Shown in pieces: positions 46,920 to 58,087 of a stretch of DNA of 64,000 bases. The number at the start of each line of letters is the position of its first letter. Within the stretch, counting starts at the first letter, position 1. This DNA is from Acholoe squamosa. Its lineage: Eukaryota > Annelida > Polychaeta > Phyllodocida > Polynoidae. The position numbers were made by a program, and so were the translations under genes. The DNA is taken from contig OX439040.1 of NCBI GenBank assembly GCA_949317995.1, forward strand, positions 55,586,089 through 55,650,088, written 5' to 3'. Under the pieces are notes generated by a model. That model was not told the origin of the DNA. It did no database searches and saw only the letters and a program-made list of their open reading frames with translations.

Positions 46920-47635
46920 CTTTGGAAGGAAACCTGTATGGAATTGGCGGACATTTCAGAACAAATTTTGGTGGACAGAATGGTATCTGAACATATGCAG
47001 ATAAAATGGAATTAGAGGACATTTTGGAACAAAACATGGTGGACACAATGGAATTGACGGACATATTGGAACAAACCTTGATGGACAAAATGGAATTTTG
47101 GACACAATGGAATGTGGCTAATTTTGCGGACATTTTGGAACAAATGCTTGTGGACAAAGTGGAATTTGGAACCTTTTGCGGACATTTCAGAACAAAACCT
47201 AGTGGACACAATGGAATTTGGACATTTTTGCAGACATTTTGGAACAAGAGCTGCTGGATAGAATGGAATGTGGACACTTTTGGTGGACATTTTGGAACAA
47301 AAACTGGTGGACAAAATGGAATTTTGAACTTTTTGCGGATGTTTCAGAACAAAAGATGGCAGACACAATGGATTTTGGACATTTTTGCAGATATTTCAGA
47401 ACAAAACCTGACAGACACAATGGAATTGGACATTTTTGTGGGTATTTTGGAACAAGAGCTGGTGGACAAAATGGAATTTGGAACTTTTCGTGGACGTTTT
47501 GGAACAAAACCTGGTGGACACAATGGAAATAGAAAATTTTGGCGTACATTTCGGAACAGAACATGGCGGATACAATGGAATTAAGGATCTGGCGTATACA
47601 TTGGAATGGGTGGACATAGTGGAACCCAATAGGCC
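46920..47635 (-). repeat. 52-bp minisatellite, right arm
   Basis: Inverted counterpart of 42743-43420, with repeated GGTGGACAAAATGGAATTT and GGACATTTTGGAACAAAA words. Long frames on both strands are repeat artefacts. Confidence 0.9.
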
Positions 47636-48237
47636 TTTTTCGCAGATCATGTCACATTTATTAAAACGAAAATTGATTCCTATAGCAGAATGAGACTAAC
47701 CAATTATTTGGATTTCCCTGGCAATTTTAACCAAGGACAAAACTTTCCAGAATGGTTCCTCTTTATTGGCCCATAATTATAAGCGTCAGTATAAGCACTG
47801 AGGTCTCAAATAGGTGGTGGAGGTAAGAGGGTATTGCAAGTGTTGCAAAGCACTAAAACTATTCGCAAATAGGAGTCTGTCTCATACAAGCGTCAGGGAT
47901 TCAGTGGTTATCGCTATGAGGGTCGAGGGACTGTGTGAGGAGACGAGGGAAAGACTGGGTGTGAGAGGAAAACTATAGGTGTGGGTGAGAGACTGTGAGT
48001 GTAAAGTAAAATCTCCTCAACTTCACCCCATCATCAATTCAGCTTTCTGTTACTTACTCATCACGCTAGAATTAGCCAGTATTTTGGATACTTTATATCA
48101 TCTCATTATCATAGACAGAGACGTTCAATACAATGTCATTTCTCGGTCAAAGTTTAATTTTGTATACGAATTTCCACCATATTAAAATACAACCACCCCT
48201 CCTACCCACCGACAGTCTTTACCTGGTGACCACCGCT
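47636..48237. other. Intergenic, no gene seen
   Basis: No supported gene or bounded repeat. The frame at 47979-48185 has no domain. Confidence 0.5.
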
Positions 48238-48783
48238 ATGGTGCCTACCCGGTCCCTGCACTCAGTATCCAAAGAGGACGTCACCTTCGTTCTCCATTTT
48301 GGAAAACAGCCCATAATCCACTGATTTTTAGGCCTGAAAACCCCCCTTTTTTGTGAAAACAGTGGACTTTTGTGGTTTCAAAAACACCCCTATTTCCTCT
48401 ACTTTCTCCACCAGCACAGACATATCCTTGGTAACTTTCTGAATTTGCAGTTGACACATGTTACATGTCCATATTATTATGGTTCATGCTCAAGGGAGTA
48501 AAAAGAACTTAATTTATTCATTGTATCAGAATATCTAATTAGATAGTGAAGGTGTCTCCAAGGTCATGCACCCATCAAACAAGCCCCATTTTCTTGAAAT
48601 GCATGGACTCTTCTTTGCCAAAATACCCCTTTTCTTGAATTCCACAGAGTTAATTGAAGAAAAAGACCCCTTTTTCTGAAATCAGAGGACATAGGATGTG
48701 TGAGAAAAAGCACCCTTTTTCCACGTTTTTAGAACGCAGGTGACGTACCCTCTGTGATGTAAGTGCGGGGGCAGGGGGTGCCT
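48238..48783. mobile_element. ACCCCTTTTT-iterated inverted-repeat element
   Basis: End regions are inverted relatives: GGTGCCTACCCGGTCCCTGC with ACGTCACCTTCGTTCT on the left, and, inverted on the right, AGGCACCCCCTGCCCCCGCA with ACGTCACCTGCGTTCT. The body repeats ACCCCTTTTTCTGAAA-like words. Target duplication not resolved. No coding capacity. Confidence 0.55.
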
Positions 48784-50032
48784 AGAATCTACATGTCATT
48801 CGCCAGATTCTTTCTTTCCTGGTACATTGGCTATGAGTCACAGGTAATCTACATTTCAACCTGCTCGGCTTTTGGTCGTCCCCTCTCCCCCGACCTACTT
48901 CCCGGAGCACGAAACGAGTGTCAGCCGTCTCTGTTATGATCAATGTCGGCGAGGGCTGAGAGTGGTTATTTTTAGCTTCATGAGCACCTATAAATAGATG
49001 GAGTTACTCACAGTGAGTTGCTCACACAGCTAAATCAGTCTAGGCGCACCCTAGTTTGAGCTATGGCAACCATATGGTGAATAAATGGAGCTTGTGCCTA
49101 CCTTCTCAACGTACATCTACAAGATATATAGTATAGGCACTTCCCGAAACTGCGCAAAAAGCAACAGGCCCATTTCATCATACAAAGTTCTGCAAACCAG
49201 TATTTGCAAGCTAAAGGCTGTGCTTGGGAAAAACTACCATATCACGCATGGGAGGGTTGTTACTTACAATTAAGTGCTATCTGTCATCAACCTTATCTTC
49301 TCAATTTTCTTATTCTGTGTTTGCAAGGGCTGTTTTGAAGTGTTTTGCAAGATTTTCAGATAAGCAAAACGGCATTGATTTCACTTAGACGATATCACTT
49401 GCATTATTTTTCCTTATTCGCGCTTATACAGCCAATACGCACTCTTTCGGGATATATTCCCTCTCCGGCTCCTGCTTCGTAAAAGAAAACAGCCAGAGGA
49501 TCCATTCTGAGAAAATTGTCAAGCAGTTATCTAATTCAGAGGTATAAGTGATACAATAAAGCTTCTTTAAACATTATAGACATGGACTTGCAATGTAATC
49601 TCCATCTATAGATTTTACTCAAGGGCCTATGTTTCTCAAATTGCAGAAGTAACCATCTAAAATTGCTTCATCGGGTTTGACATTTTGATTACATGCAACT
49701 GCTAGTGTACTGCTCCTGGTACTACATGCACATGGAACCCAACAGCGTTGCTTGTGTTCTGCTATAAATAGAGTCAGCCGTCGGCAATGGCTAATTAGGG
49801 TGAGTTATTAATAATACAGGTGTGTGAACAGGTAATGTAAAGTGAAACTCAGTCCACTGAGCAGCTCACGGCACACAGAGGATCTACTCAGCTGAAGACA
49901 CAACTAAGTCATGGTTTCTTCTCCAATTGATACAAACGAATTATATCTTTTGAGGATCGTATTTTGCCATGTATAATTGTGAAAACAAAACCTGTATTAT
50001 GGACAAAATCTTTATGCTACATTTGGGCCTAA
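48784..50032. promoter_or_regulatory. Noncoding stretch with two TATAAATAG sites
   Basis: Two plus-strand TATAAATAG sites lie at 48989-48997 and 49763-49771. The first follows TTATTTTTAG (MEF2-like) and precedes GTGAGTTGCTCAC (49013-49025). The second precedes TGAGCAGCTCA (49858-49868) and an ATG at 49911 that opens only 20 codons. No gene model could be built on either, so both are weak promoter candidates. Confidence 0.25.
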
Positions 50033-50399
50033 AGGTCGAATCCCACATGGCGAAAAACGCCTTTTAAAATATCTCTGTGATTTTGAATCTGTTGCGATTT
50101 TGGGGGCTTACCCCAAATTCACAAGGGATATATCTACAGTATGGAACATAGCACACAAGGACAGTGTTGTGTTTTATTGTAAGGCATTTGCGAGATATTG
50201 TCCCGGGTAATGGGTATATCTGTGTCTGACATATTTAATATCCTAAAATCGCAAGGATGTAAAAGTTTAGCACAGCCTGCAGTGGGACTTTGATATTACA
50301 TGATTTTCTTGCAATTTAGGGTACCAGGGAGGCCATAACACAGAACTGACAAAATCGCAGAGATATTTGAGGCATTTTTCGCCATGTGGGATTCGACCA
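50033..50399. mobile_element. AGGTCGAATCCC-family MITE, intact
   Basis: A 367-bp palindromic element flanked by TAA (50030-50032 and 50400-50402). Termini are AGGTCGAATCCCACATGGCG and the inverse. Subterminal ATCTCTGTGATTTTGAATCT is followed by family words around ACACAAGGACA. TAA duplication suggests mobilisation by a PIF/Harbinger-type transposase. No coding capacity. Confidence 0.8.
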
Positions 50400-50503
50400 T
50401 AAGTTGCAATAAGAATAAAGGTGGATATCTATATAGCTCCCCTGAAGCTTCAATTGTTCTAACGCATGGACTCTCTCAAATCGTTGGCTACTATATCATA
50501 TAA

Positions 50504-50911
50504 AGTCGAATCCCAAATGGCGAAAAATGACTGAAATATCTCTGCGATTTTGTCTGTTGTGTTCTATGGCCCTTATTGAGGCCATAAAATGCAAGGACTA
50601 CATGTACTGCAAACTAAACCCTAAACAACTGTGAGATTCGGAATGAGTTGATCAGTCCTTGCATAGGGTGTATAGAACACAAGCAATCTTTTGTGATTTT
50701 AGACAAGAAAATGTATAATGCACACAGATTTAATCATCAACAAAGGCAAAAGATCCCAAAGAGTGCATAAGAAAACCCAACAGTGTCCTTGTGTTCTATA
50801 CACCCTAGTGTATTCATATGCATTGCGAATTTGGAGTGGGTCCCACAAACACAACAGATTCAAAATCGCAGAGATATTTGAAGCATTTTTTGCCATGTGG
50901 GATTCGACCTT
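50504..50911. mobile_element. AGGTCGAATCCC-family MITE
   Basis: A 408-bp copy with termini AGTCGAATCCCAAATGGCG and, inverted, AGGTCGAATCCCACATGGCA, flanked by TAA (50501-50503 and 50912-50914). A further truncated relative (AAGGCCAAATCCGACTATG) starts immediately at its right end. Confidence 0.75.
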
Positions 50912-51437
50912 TAAAGGCCAAATCCGACTATGTGAAAAATGGTACAGGAATGTCTGTGGGTATTAATACTGACTTGGTGGGAATCTTATATTACCACATT
51001 CCTAGCTATTCCAAAAACACCAATCAGCAACGGAGCATTGGGTCATGCTTGTCCATGCTAGGCCCAATATAAGCCGACATTGGCCCAATGTATCCTTGCT
51101 ACCTGGGATGCCACCACAGCTGGTTTTGTGACTTTAACCAATTCAAGGCAGTGGTTTTGTGAAGTTACATTTTGATTTTGAATGAACATGTCTATCAAGA
51201 ATATCTTAAAGATATCTGCCGTCACCTCCCTTTAACCACATGTTTGTGATAACGTAAATGACAGGGATACTCAAGGTTTTCAGCAGAAAATGTCTAAATG
51301 TTTTGATGTCTGCCTCTTTCCATTTCACAAGAGGTTGACAAGGATTCTTAGCCAATATATAGACCTTCCTTAGATGATATTACCCCTCCAATCAGCTGAA
51401 GGACGATGTATATTCCCAAATTCAAAGGATGTTCTAA

Positions 51438-51756
51438 AGGTCGAATCCCACATGGCAAAAATGCTTCAAATATCTCTGCGATTTTGAATCTGTTGAATTT
51501 ATGGGACCCACTCCAAATTCTCAATGCAAGGACACTTTTGTATTATCTCATGCACTTGTTGGGATATTTTGCCTTTGTTGATGTTTATATCTCTGTTCAT
51601 TATGTATTTTCTGGCCTAAAATCGCAAAAGATTGCTTGTGTTCTATACACCCTAAGGTAGTTATATGTCTTGCGAATTTAGGGGTGTCCCATAAACGCAA
51701 CAGATTCAAAATCGCAGACATATTTGGAACATTTTTCGCCATGTGGGATTCGACCT
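51438..51756. mobile_element. AGGTCGAATCCC-family MITE, intact
   Basis: A 319-bp copy with perfect terminal AGGTCGAATCCCACATGGC, flanked by TAA (51435-51437 and 51757-51759). Third copy within 1.8 kb. Confidence 0.8.
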
Positions 51757-52159
51757 TAAGCAGTTTTGTATTGTGGGATTTGGCTTTATGACTGGTCAGT
51801 ATGATCAGGCGATATAAAAAAACTGTATGGGATTTGGTTGACCCGAAATGGCTTTCAAAATAATAAAAATTGCCCATATAAATTCTGAAATTCCCTCATG
51901 TGATAGTAGCGCAGAAACTAGATATCTTTAATCGTAGGATCTAGTGGAGTGTCTTCCAGAGCTGTATTCTGCATATAATCTTGCCCTAAGTGGTATGCAA
52001 GCTTTCATTCAGAAGACATTTATATTATATCAGGATTAAACTATCAATATGATTGCTCTAACATTTCCTTGACATGCCTCAGGTTGGGACAGAGGTAGAA
52101 AGGATCTGGGTAAGCTATGAGCATACTTGTGGATAATCTGAGTGACGATGCATGTGGTG
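51757..52159. other. Intergenic, no gene seen
   Basis: No supported gene. Contains GTGGGATTTGGC at about 51774, a probable scrap of the AGGCCAAATCCC family. Confidence 0.45.
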
Positions 52160-52496
52160 CCCAGCCAGCACGACCACATGGGCCCCAGATGGGATTTCTC
52201 TGGGCCTATGGGCCTGGCCCAGATGGGTAAATGCTGGGAAATGTCAGGGAATCCAGCTGGGGCCCACATGGGCTAGCCCAGTTTACTATATGATCCAAGG
52301 TCGATGGATCTAGTCCACGCAGAGACAACTACTCTTCCCATCCTCTCATAGCATTACCAATGTTCCCTTTTGATCCCATTATACTTAAAATTAAAGAAAT
52401 AAAAAAACCAAAAGATGAAAAACCATTATGTTCCATTCTTTATAAAGTGGGCAAGGATCTCAAGCTGAAAAAATGGTGTGGATGTGTTGGGACTAG

Positions 52497-52563
52497 ATCC
52501 ACCGACTTTGGATCCATAGTCAAGTGCTCAACCCACTGAGCTAACCGGGCAGCTGTGATAGTC
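52497..52563 (-). repeat. tRNA-like module, left arm
   Basis: On the minus strand GCCCGGTTAGCTCAGTGGGT (A-box region) is followed by GGTGGATCTAGTCCC in the B-box position. It resembles a Lys-type tRNA head but the B box is degenerate. Same module inverted at 53186-53258. Confidence 0.6.
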
Positions 52564-52786
52564 CTAGTCAAGATCTTAGAGGGATAGCTGAGAGGGAGGC
52601 ACTATTACTCATCACATTGAATAGAGTGAAGTCCTGATGCCTCAATATGTTATATGATGTGATAACTGATGGTGCATTCAGCTTCATATCTCAACCATCA
52701 TCACATGAATCTATTTGATTCAGAATATTCATCCGATTATCTATGACAATGAACACTGTGCCCTGTTGACACATGCTTTTAAGCTG

Positions 52787-53171
52787 TGGGGATGTGTAAA
52801 CATATGTCTCTTTAGGGCATCTGCATGGATAAATCCTTTACCACATATTGAACACATATACTGCTTCTTCCCTGTATGGGTCATCATACGTCTCTAAAGG
52901 CTAGCTAGACAGCTCAACCCTTTACCACAGTGTGAACACACATGTAGTTTCTCTCCTGTGTGGGTCATCATGTGTGTCTTAAAGTTACGTCAATCTGTGA
53001 ACCTTTTATCACAGTGTGAACTTACATGGGATTTCTCTCCTCTGCGTTTCATAATGTGTTTCTTTAGGTTACCTGACTGACTGATTCCTTTACAACAGTA
53101 TGAACACACATGAGGTTTCTCCCCCATGTGGGTCCTCATGTGTGTCTTTAGGTTACTAGGGAGATTTTTAC
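52787..53171 (-). pseudogene. C2H2 zinc-finger gene remnant
   Basis: The minus strand reads about four to five C2H2 fingers joined by TGEK-type linkers (THTGEKLHVCSHCGKG; THTGKKQYMCSICGKG). It is broken: in-frame stops lie at 52990-52992 and 52894-52896, one finger has lost its first zinc cysteine (HVSSHC), and others lack hydrophobic or histidine positions. No start codon is present. It fills the space between the two tRNA-containing arms, so it is either captured host sequence or the decayed payload of the element. Intact relatives would be sequence-specific DNA-binding proteins. Confidence 0.85.
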
Positions 53172-53185
53172 TATGACAATCACAG

Positions 53186-53258
53186 CTGCCCAGTTAGCTC
53201 AGTGGGTTGAGCACAGGACTATTGATCCCAAGGTCAGTGTTTCTAATCCCAACATGTC
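53186..53258 (+). repeat. tRNA-like module, right arm
   Basis: GCCCAGTTAGCTCAGTGGGT with a B-box-like GTGTTTCTAATCC. Inverted partner of 52497-52563. Not a functional tRNA, since the B box and acceptor stem are poor. Confidence 0.6.
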
Positions 53259-53647
53259 CATACTATTTTTTTCAGCTCAAGACCCTTGCCACTTTATAAA
53301 GAATGTAACAAAATGGTTTTTCATGTTTTGGTGTTTTTATTTCTTTTATTTTCAAGTATAATGGGATCGAAAGAGATATTTAGGAACATTGGTAATGCTA
53401 TGAGAGTAGCCGTCACTGTGCGGACTAGATCCATTGACCTTCGGATCATATAGTGAACTGGGCTAGCCCACGTGGGTCCCAGCTGGCTTCCCTGACATTT
53501 ACCAGTATTTACCCATCTGGGCCAGGCCCACAGGCCCAGAGAATTCCCATCTGGGGCCCATGTGGTCGTGCTGGCTGGGGTGTACGGATCAAGACATCCA
53601 TTCTCCATGAGGTGCTCTTTATAATCATTTTAGGACAGCCTCCTATC

Positions 53648-54344
53648 CCAGAGACCCGTTAAATAAAGAATGGTTACGATACCAGAGGTACCACATCGTT
53701 GAATAAAAAGGGTACTGTTAAATAAGTACTGTAAGTGGCCCGTAACTTCTGCTTTTTGTAAATTGGGTAAAGGATGTACTAGACCCTTTTCTATCATCGT
53801 TAAATAATAAAATCCTATACCCACTTCTTGTAAGTTTATTGAACTTACGAGAGGCAAAATTGTATTAGATAAATAAGATTTATGTCAACCAAAAATGTAC
53901 AACACAAATAAAAAAAAAAACATATTAAATGGAAATAACACTGGATGTGAGGGGCTATTGCATCCACCATATTTCGTAAGGCATGATAAATTATCATGAT
54001 TTTTATTAAGGTTTATAGTTAATTTTTGACTTAAGGCTTTTTCATGCTTTTTGTACATACTTTTTATTCCCTCTTTGTTGTGTTTATTATATAATACCCT
54101 TCTTCTGGTAAAAGAAATTGCGGTACCCCTTCTAGATGACCAATTCCCCTTCTACAATACCCTTATACTGATCGTTAAATAACGACCTCTTGTAAATCTG
54201 ACCTTACAATGGGTAGCAAGTCAGAATTATGATACCTTCTTTATTTGATGATTGGTAAAGAGCTGTCATAGGGTGTCATAACTTACCTCTCGTAACTGCC
54301 ATTTACCTCTCAAAAAATTCAATCTTTATTTAACAGGTCTCAGG
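53648..54344. mobile_element. GTTAAATAA-iterated inverted-repeat element
   Basis: About 697 bp with termini GAGACCCGTTAAATAAAGAA and, inverted, GAGACCTGTTAAATAAAGAT, and with TAT just outside both ends. Inner sequence repeats GTTAAATAA, TACCCCTTCT and CTCGTAA words in both orientations. No coding capacity. Confidence 0.6.
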
Positions 54345-55640
54345 TATATGATAAATTATCAATAGATATAACCATCGATAAATATTATATCTACCATCAC
54401 GATAGGAAACAAGTTCATTGTTTTGTATCCAATTTGCCAAATGATAATTGCAGTGTTTAGCTAAAAGGAAATGCTCCTAAAGATTTTCTGAATTGACCCC
54501 TGTCGTATTACTGACGTTGTGGTCTTCCTTTAATACTGATTCTTGTAAAATATCGAAAGCCTCTTTAAAAAGCATTGTACTGAAAAAAAATAAGGGGAAG
54601 ATGAACAAAGGTGACGGGCTTGTTGTTGAACTTTGAGATTCTAAATGAGATTTACCCAATGGATGTGACAAGACACATCAAAATAAACAAATAAGTAATC
54701 CCAGTACACCTGTTTGACTATAAATGTCCATGATGTTATACGTATCACATGTGGCAGGAGATCAATCACACAGTTGTGGCTGACTTCTGCTGAATGCATC
54801 CTATCCAGGTGGTCCTCTGCTGCTACAGTGATGCCACCTTGTGTCTTGACTATGTTCAACTTCATAGTTGCTATTCTTTGAGTGTCAAGTCATTGCTACC
54901 TCTATCTACTTCTGTTCAATGTTTGACAGCAATGAATTATATCCAGGTGATAATTGGTAAAAATAAGTCCGAAGTAAAAACAAAATACTCGTGATCTTTG
55001 ATGTTAAATTAGGTAGACGACATTTGCTGCCAGCCTATACATTTCACATTTCACTAAAGCTCAGAGTCAAAATGACCATGAAGATCCGATAAGGCGATTT
55101 TTTTCTCATATTTCTCAAGTAGTGGGCAAGACAATCGTATACGCTACAAGTAAGTTAAATGACAATTCTCCTGCAGATTTGTATCGATCCTATAAAAGGT
55201 ATTGATTTAGACCCAAAGTCCACTAGACTTCTGTGAGCCAATTAGGCTATACAGATCCTAGAGCACTAGATGATGACACATTTAACACATGGGATGTTAC
55301 TTTTTAAAATTGTTTATTTGCTTTCACATTATGTCGATGGAAATAAAATGAACCTACATGACTGACAGGAGTGCATATTGACATCATTTATCAAAGGTTG
55401 AATACTTGGAATGTATTTGCACATCATAATGATCCATTAAGATCTTGTCAGTGTTTTTTTTAAACCCATTGCTCAACTATCCTGCCTTTGAAAAATGTAG
55501 AGAACACAGAAAGATCTAACATTCAAATAAAAGATCGATATGCAATTTTAGATATAAAATTTGTTTGCATAACAATGAGAGCTTCAATTACGCCATGAAT
55601 ATCAGTAATTGAGCATCATCAGTGTGTGGTGGTGCAGAGT
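54345..55640. other. 3' flank of the small secreted-protein gene
   Basis: No other gene seen. On the minus strand AATAAA occurs at 55313-55318, about 325 nt past the stop codon at 55641, and may end the transcript. The rest is AT-rich and unremarkable. Confidence 0.4.
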
Positions 55641-58059
55641 TTACAAATTCTTGAAGGTCATGAAGGCAGCCATGGCAAGGACTCCCATAGAGGCGGTGAT
55701 GGCTCCAGCTCCGCTTCCAGCCTGAAATAAAGAAACAAGATTTATTTTTTTACTCAATGATATAGTTTTGATAAATGTTTAAGGGCGCTTGCACAGATAC
55801 AAGACTCACTGTTTACATACGATCAACCTTAACTATCATGATGTATGTATATATCATCTTGTTTATAAGATTAAGGTCGAGTCCCACATGGCGATAAATT
55901 TCTCAAATATCTCTGCAATGTTGAATCTGTTGCGATGTTGGGACCTATCCCAAATTCACAAGGGTTATAACTACAGTAGGGTGCATAGAACACAAGGACA
56001 CTGTTTTGTTTTCTCATCTACCCTTTGGGGTATTTTGCCTTTGTTTGTGTTTATATCCCTGTGCATTATTCATTATATGTACAATCTAAGGCCTAACATC
56101 GCAAAATACTGCTTGTGTTCTATGCACTCTACTGTAGTTTTATCCCTCCCCAATTTGGGGTAGGCCCCAAAATCGCACAAGATTCAAAATTGCAGAGATA
56201 TTTCAGCCATATTTCGCCATGCGGGATTCAACATTTACATCCAAACAAGTTTATAGGGGTGAGGCGGGATGGATGCTGGATCCCAGATTCATTTAAATCC
56301 TGTGTATAATCTGTCTGGTATTAGATTGTGCGAATAACCAGGGGTATGTATATAGCACTATACGGGGTTTGAGTACATATGTATACACTGGTTCTATATT
56401 TCTACCATATTTTTGAACAGCCTGAGACCCTTTTCCATGTATTCTAACAATTAATTATAGTGCAGTTGGTAACATGATGCTGATGGGCAAATCGTACAAT
56501 AGATGATCATTTGACATAGAAAATGAGGAGCAAATCGTTGCCTGTTTTGAAACATACCCCTGAGGTAGTTTGAATTGACAATTTTACTGGTAGACTTATT
56601 CTACTTACAGTGGTTGTAGCAGCAGCGGTGGTGGTCGCAGCAGCTGTAGTTGTTGCAGCTGCTGTTGTAGTTGCAGACGATGCTGTGGTTGTGGTGGCTG
56701 CCTCGGAGTCTGTGCAATTATAAAATGAAGTTTAATGTAAGGCTATAGGTGAGGGGAGCTATTTGTTTATCTGGGGATATGAATGTGTGCGATCTCAGGC
56801 ATGCTTGTGTTGTTAAAAAGATGTTTTTGTTTACTAAATCAAGCTGTTGTTATGTAAATATTGCAAGCTTTCACATTGGGGAGTCTCTACAATTTGATAT
56901 CAGACAGGTTTGATTTTTACAGGACTGGTTGTTATTGGAATGCTGCATTGTTATTTATTATTGTACTGTATTATTGTTTATACAGCAGAAAGGTCAAATC
57001 CCACAACGCGAAAAATGGGCCTACAACCCTTGTGATTTAAAATATCTGCAGACCTGAAATCTTACTTTTATTGTTTATTAAAATGATTGACAATGCAGCA
57101 CCTCCTCATCCAAATCCCACTGCTATCCGATATTGTGCAGTACATCTCTGTGATTTTGATTCTATTGCTGCTTTAGGCTGCTGGATCTCTATGATTTTGA
57201 TTCTATTGCCATTATTGGGCAGTAAATCATTGTAAAATACATCATTAAGCTGGGAAGTCATGACCTGGGACAAATTCACAGAGATTTCTGGTCTTTTTTG
57301 AAGAAAATATCAAAAACCTTTGATTTGTCCCCCTCAATAAAAATCAAGACCTTGGCAAGGCTCCTTAGCCACTATAGACCTTCCTTAGACGATAATACCC
57401 CTCCAATATCGACTAAGAATCACTGCATTCCTAAATCACAAAGATATTGGAACGTTTTTCGCATCGTGGGATTTGGCTTGAAGGTCAGCTAGCTAGGTTT
57501 GAAGTAGATGTAAGCAGACCTATAGGTAAACACACTCCCTGTGATTACAAGTGACCCCTCAAATCTCATATTTACAAGTTTAGATCTCATGTTTACAGTT
57601 TAGGACTGTCAACAGCCTATACCTTAGACACTGACACATGAGAATGTTCCAAAAAATCGCATAGTGGAGCCTCCACTATTGTTTCCCGTTTACTTTACTT
57701 TTCTACAGTTACAAGGACATTATGTGGTGCTGAATCGGATATAGTTGTAGCTGTTAACGTTCCATATAAGCTGTCTTGACCAAGGGGCCTTAAAATCTTA
57801 TAATAAAGGTTGTGATCAGGAATTTAGACCCTACTTGTAACGTTTAAAATGGGGGAGATTTTAAAATAATTGACATAGCAAATTCTAACTTGGTATCTCT
57901 GTAACTATGCAAGTGTAGTAGTGATAACTTTCAGATTGTCTTCCTGACATCTTAAACTATCAATAATTGGCATACATGCATGCTGCACTGTTAACAAAAG
58001 AAACACTTACAGGCGACCAGAAGAGTGAAGATAAGAGCAACGGCAAAGATGACCTTCAT
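55641..58059 (-). CDS. Small mucin-like, probably GPI-anchored protein
   Basis: Three coding exons on the minus strand: 58059-58011, 56709-56609 and 55721-55641. All introns are GT-AG (donors GTAAGT; acceptors TTGCACAG and TATTTCAG), lengths sum to 231 nt and the frame closes at TAA, giving 76 residues. Residues 1-16 (MKVIFAVALIFTLLVA) form a signal peptide. Residues 20-50 are almost only Thr and Ala in TTTAAA blocks, a likely O-glycosylated stalk. Residues 51-76 (AGSGAGAITASMGVLAMAAF and MTFKNL) have a small-residue omega-like site and a hydrophobic tail, as in GPI-anchor signals. Exons 2 and 3 each start ACTCC. Introns 2 and 3 contain AGGTC-family MITEs. Predicted to sit on the cell surface or in mucus. 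Family not recognised; a membrane-spanning C-terminus is the alternative. Confidence 0.82.
55874..56231. mobile_element. AGGTCGAATCCC-family MITE in intron 3
   Basis: Termini AGGTCGAGTCCCACATGGCG and a diverged right end GCCATGCGGGATTCAAC. The body has the family words GGGTGCATAGAACACAAGGA and ATCGCAAAATACTGCTTGTG. It lies in the last intron of the secreted-protein gene. Confidence 0.7.
56991..57481. mobile_element. AGGTCAAATCCC-family element in intron 2
   Basis: Termini AGGTCAAATCCCACAACGCG and GCATCGTGGGATTTGGC. The body repeats TCACAAAGAT/ATCTCTGTGATTT words and shares CTTAGACGATAATACCCCTC with the 60-kb copy. No coding capacity. Confidence 0.65.
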
Positions 58060-58087
58060 GGTGATGGTTGTAGTTTGACCTGGGAGT
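58060..58087 (-). other. 5' UTR part of exon 2
   Basis: The acceptor TTAATTTGCAG (ends 58088) precedes ACTCCCAGGTCAAACTACAA, then CCATCACC and the start ATG at 58059. Position -3 from the ATG is A, a good start context. Confidence 0.75.

Larger units (their letters stand above)
42743..47635. mobile_element. 4.9-kb element with minisatellite inverted ends
   Basis: Outermost sequences are inverted copies: GGGCCTTGTTGGGTTCCATT on the left, and on the right, read inverted, GGCCTATTGGGTTCCACTAT. Both continue TGTCCACCCATTCC and AGATCCTTAATTCCATT. Each arm is about 0.7 kb of 52-bp tandem units. The interior holds a MITE, a palindrome, a zinc-ribbon reading frame, an (ATT)n run and a polyadenylation signal. 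TAA precedes the left end but the right flank is TTT, so no target duplication is certain. A DNA transposon is likely, of unknown superfamily; chance inverted satellites are the alternative. Confidence 0.55.
52160..53579. mobile_element. Inverted-repeat element enclosing zinc-finger remnant
   Basis: Arms of about 410 bp (52160-52565 and 53172-53579) are inverted copies beginning CCCAGCCAGCACGACCACAT. Each contains CCCAGATGGG, CAGGGAATCCAGCTGGG-like, GGGCTAGCCCAGTT and GTTCC..TTTATAAAG words and ends inward with a tRNA-like module. GTG flanks both outer ends, a possible 3-bp duplication. The enclosed 0.6 kb holds a C2H2 zinc-finger pseudogene. It may be one foldback transposon, or two SINE-like copies that landed head to head. 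Confidence 0.65.
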
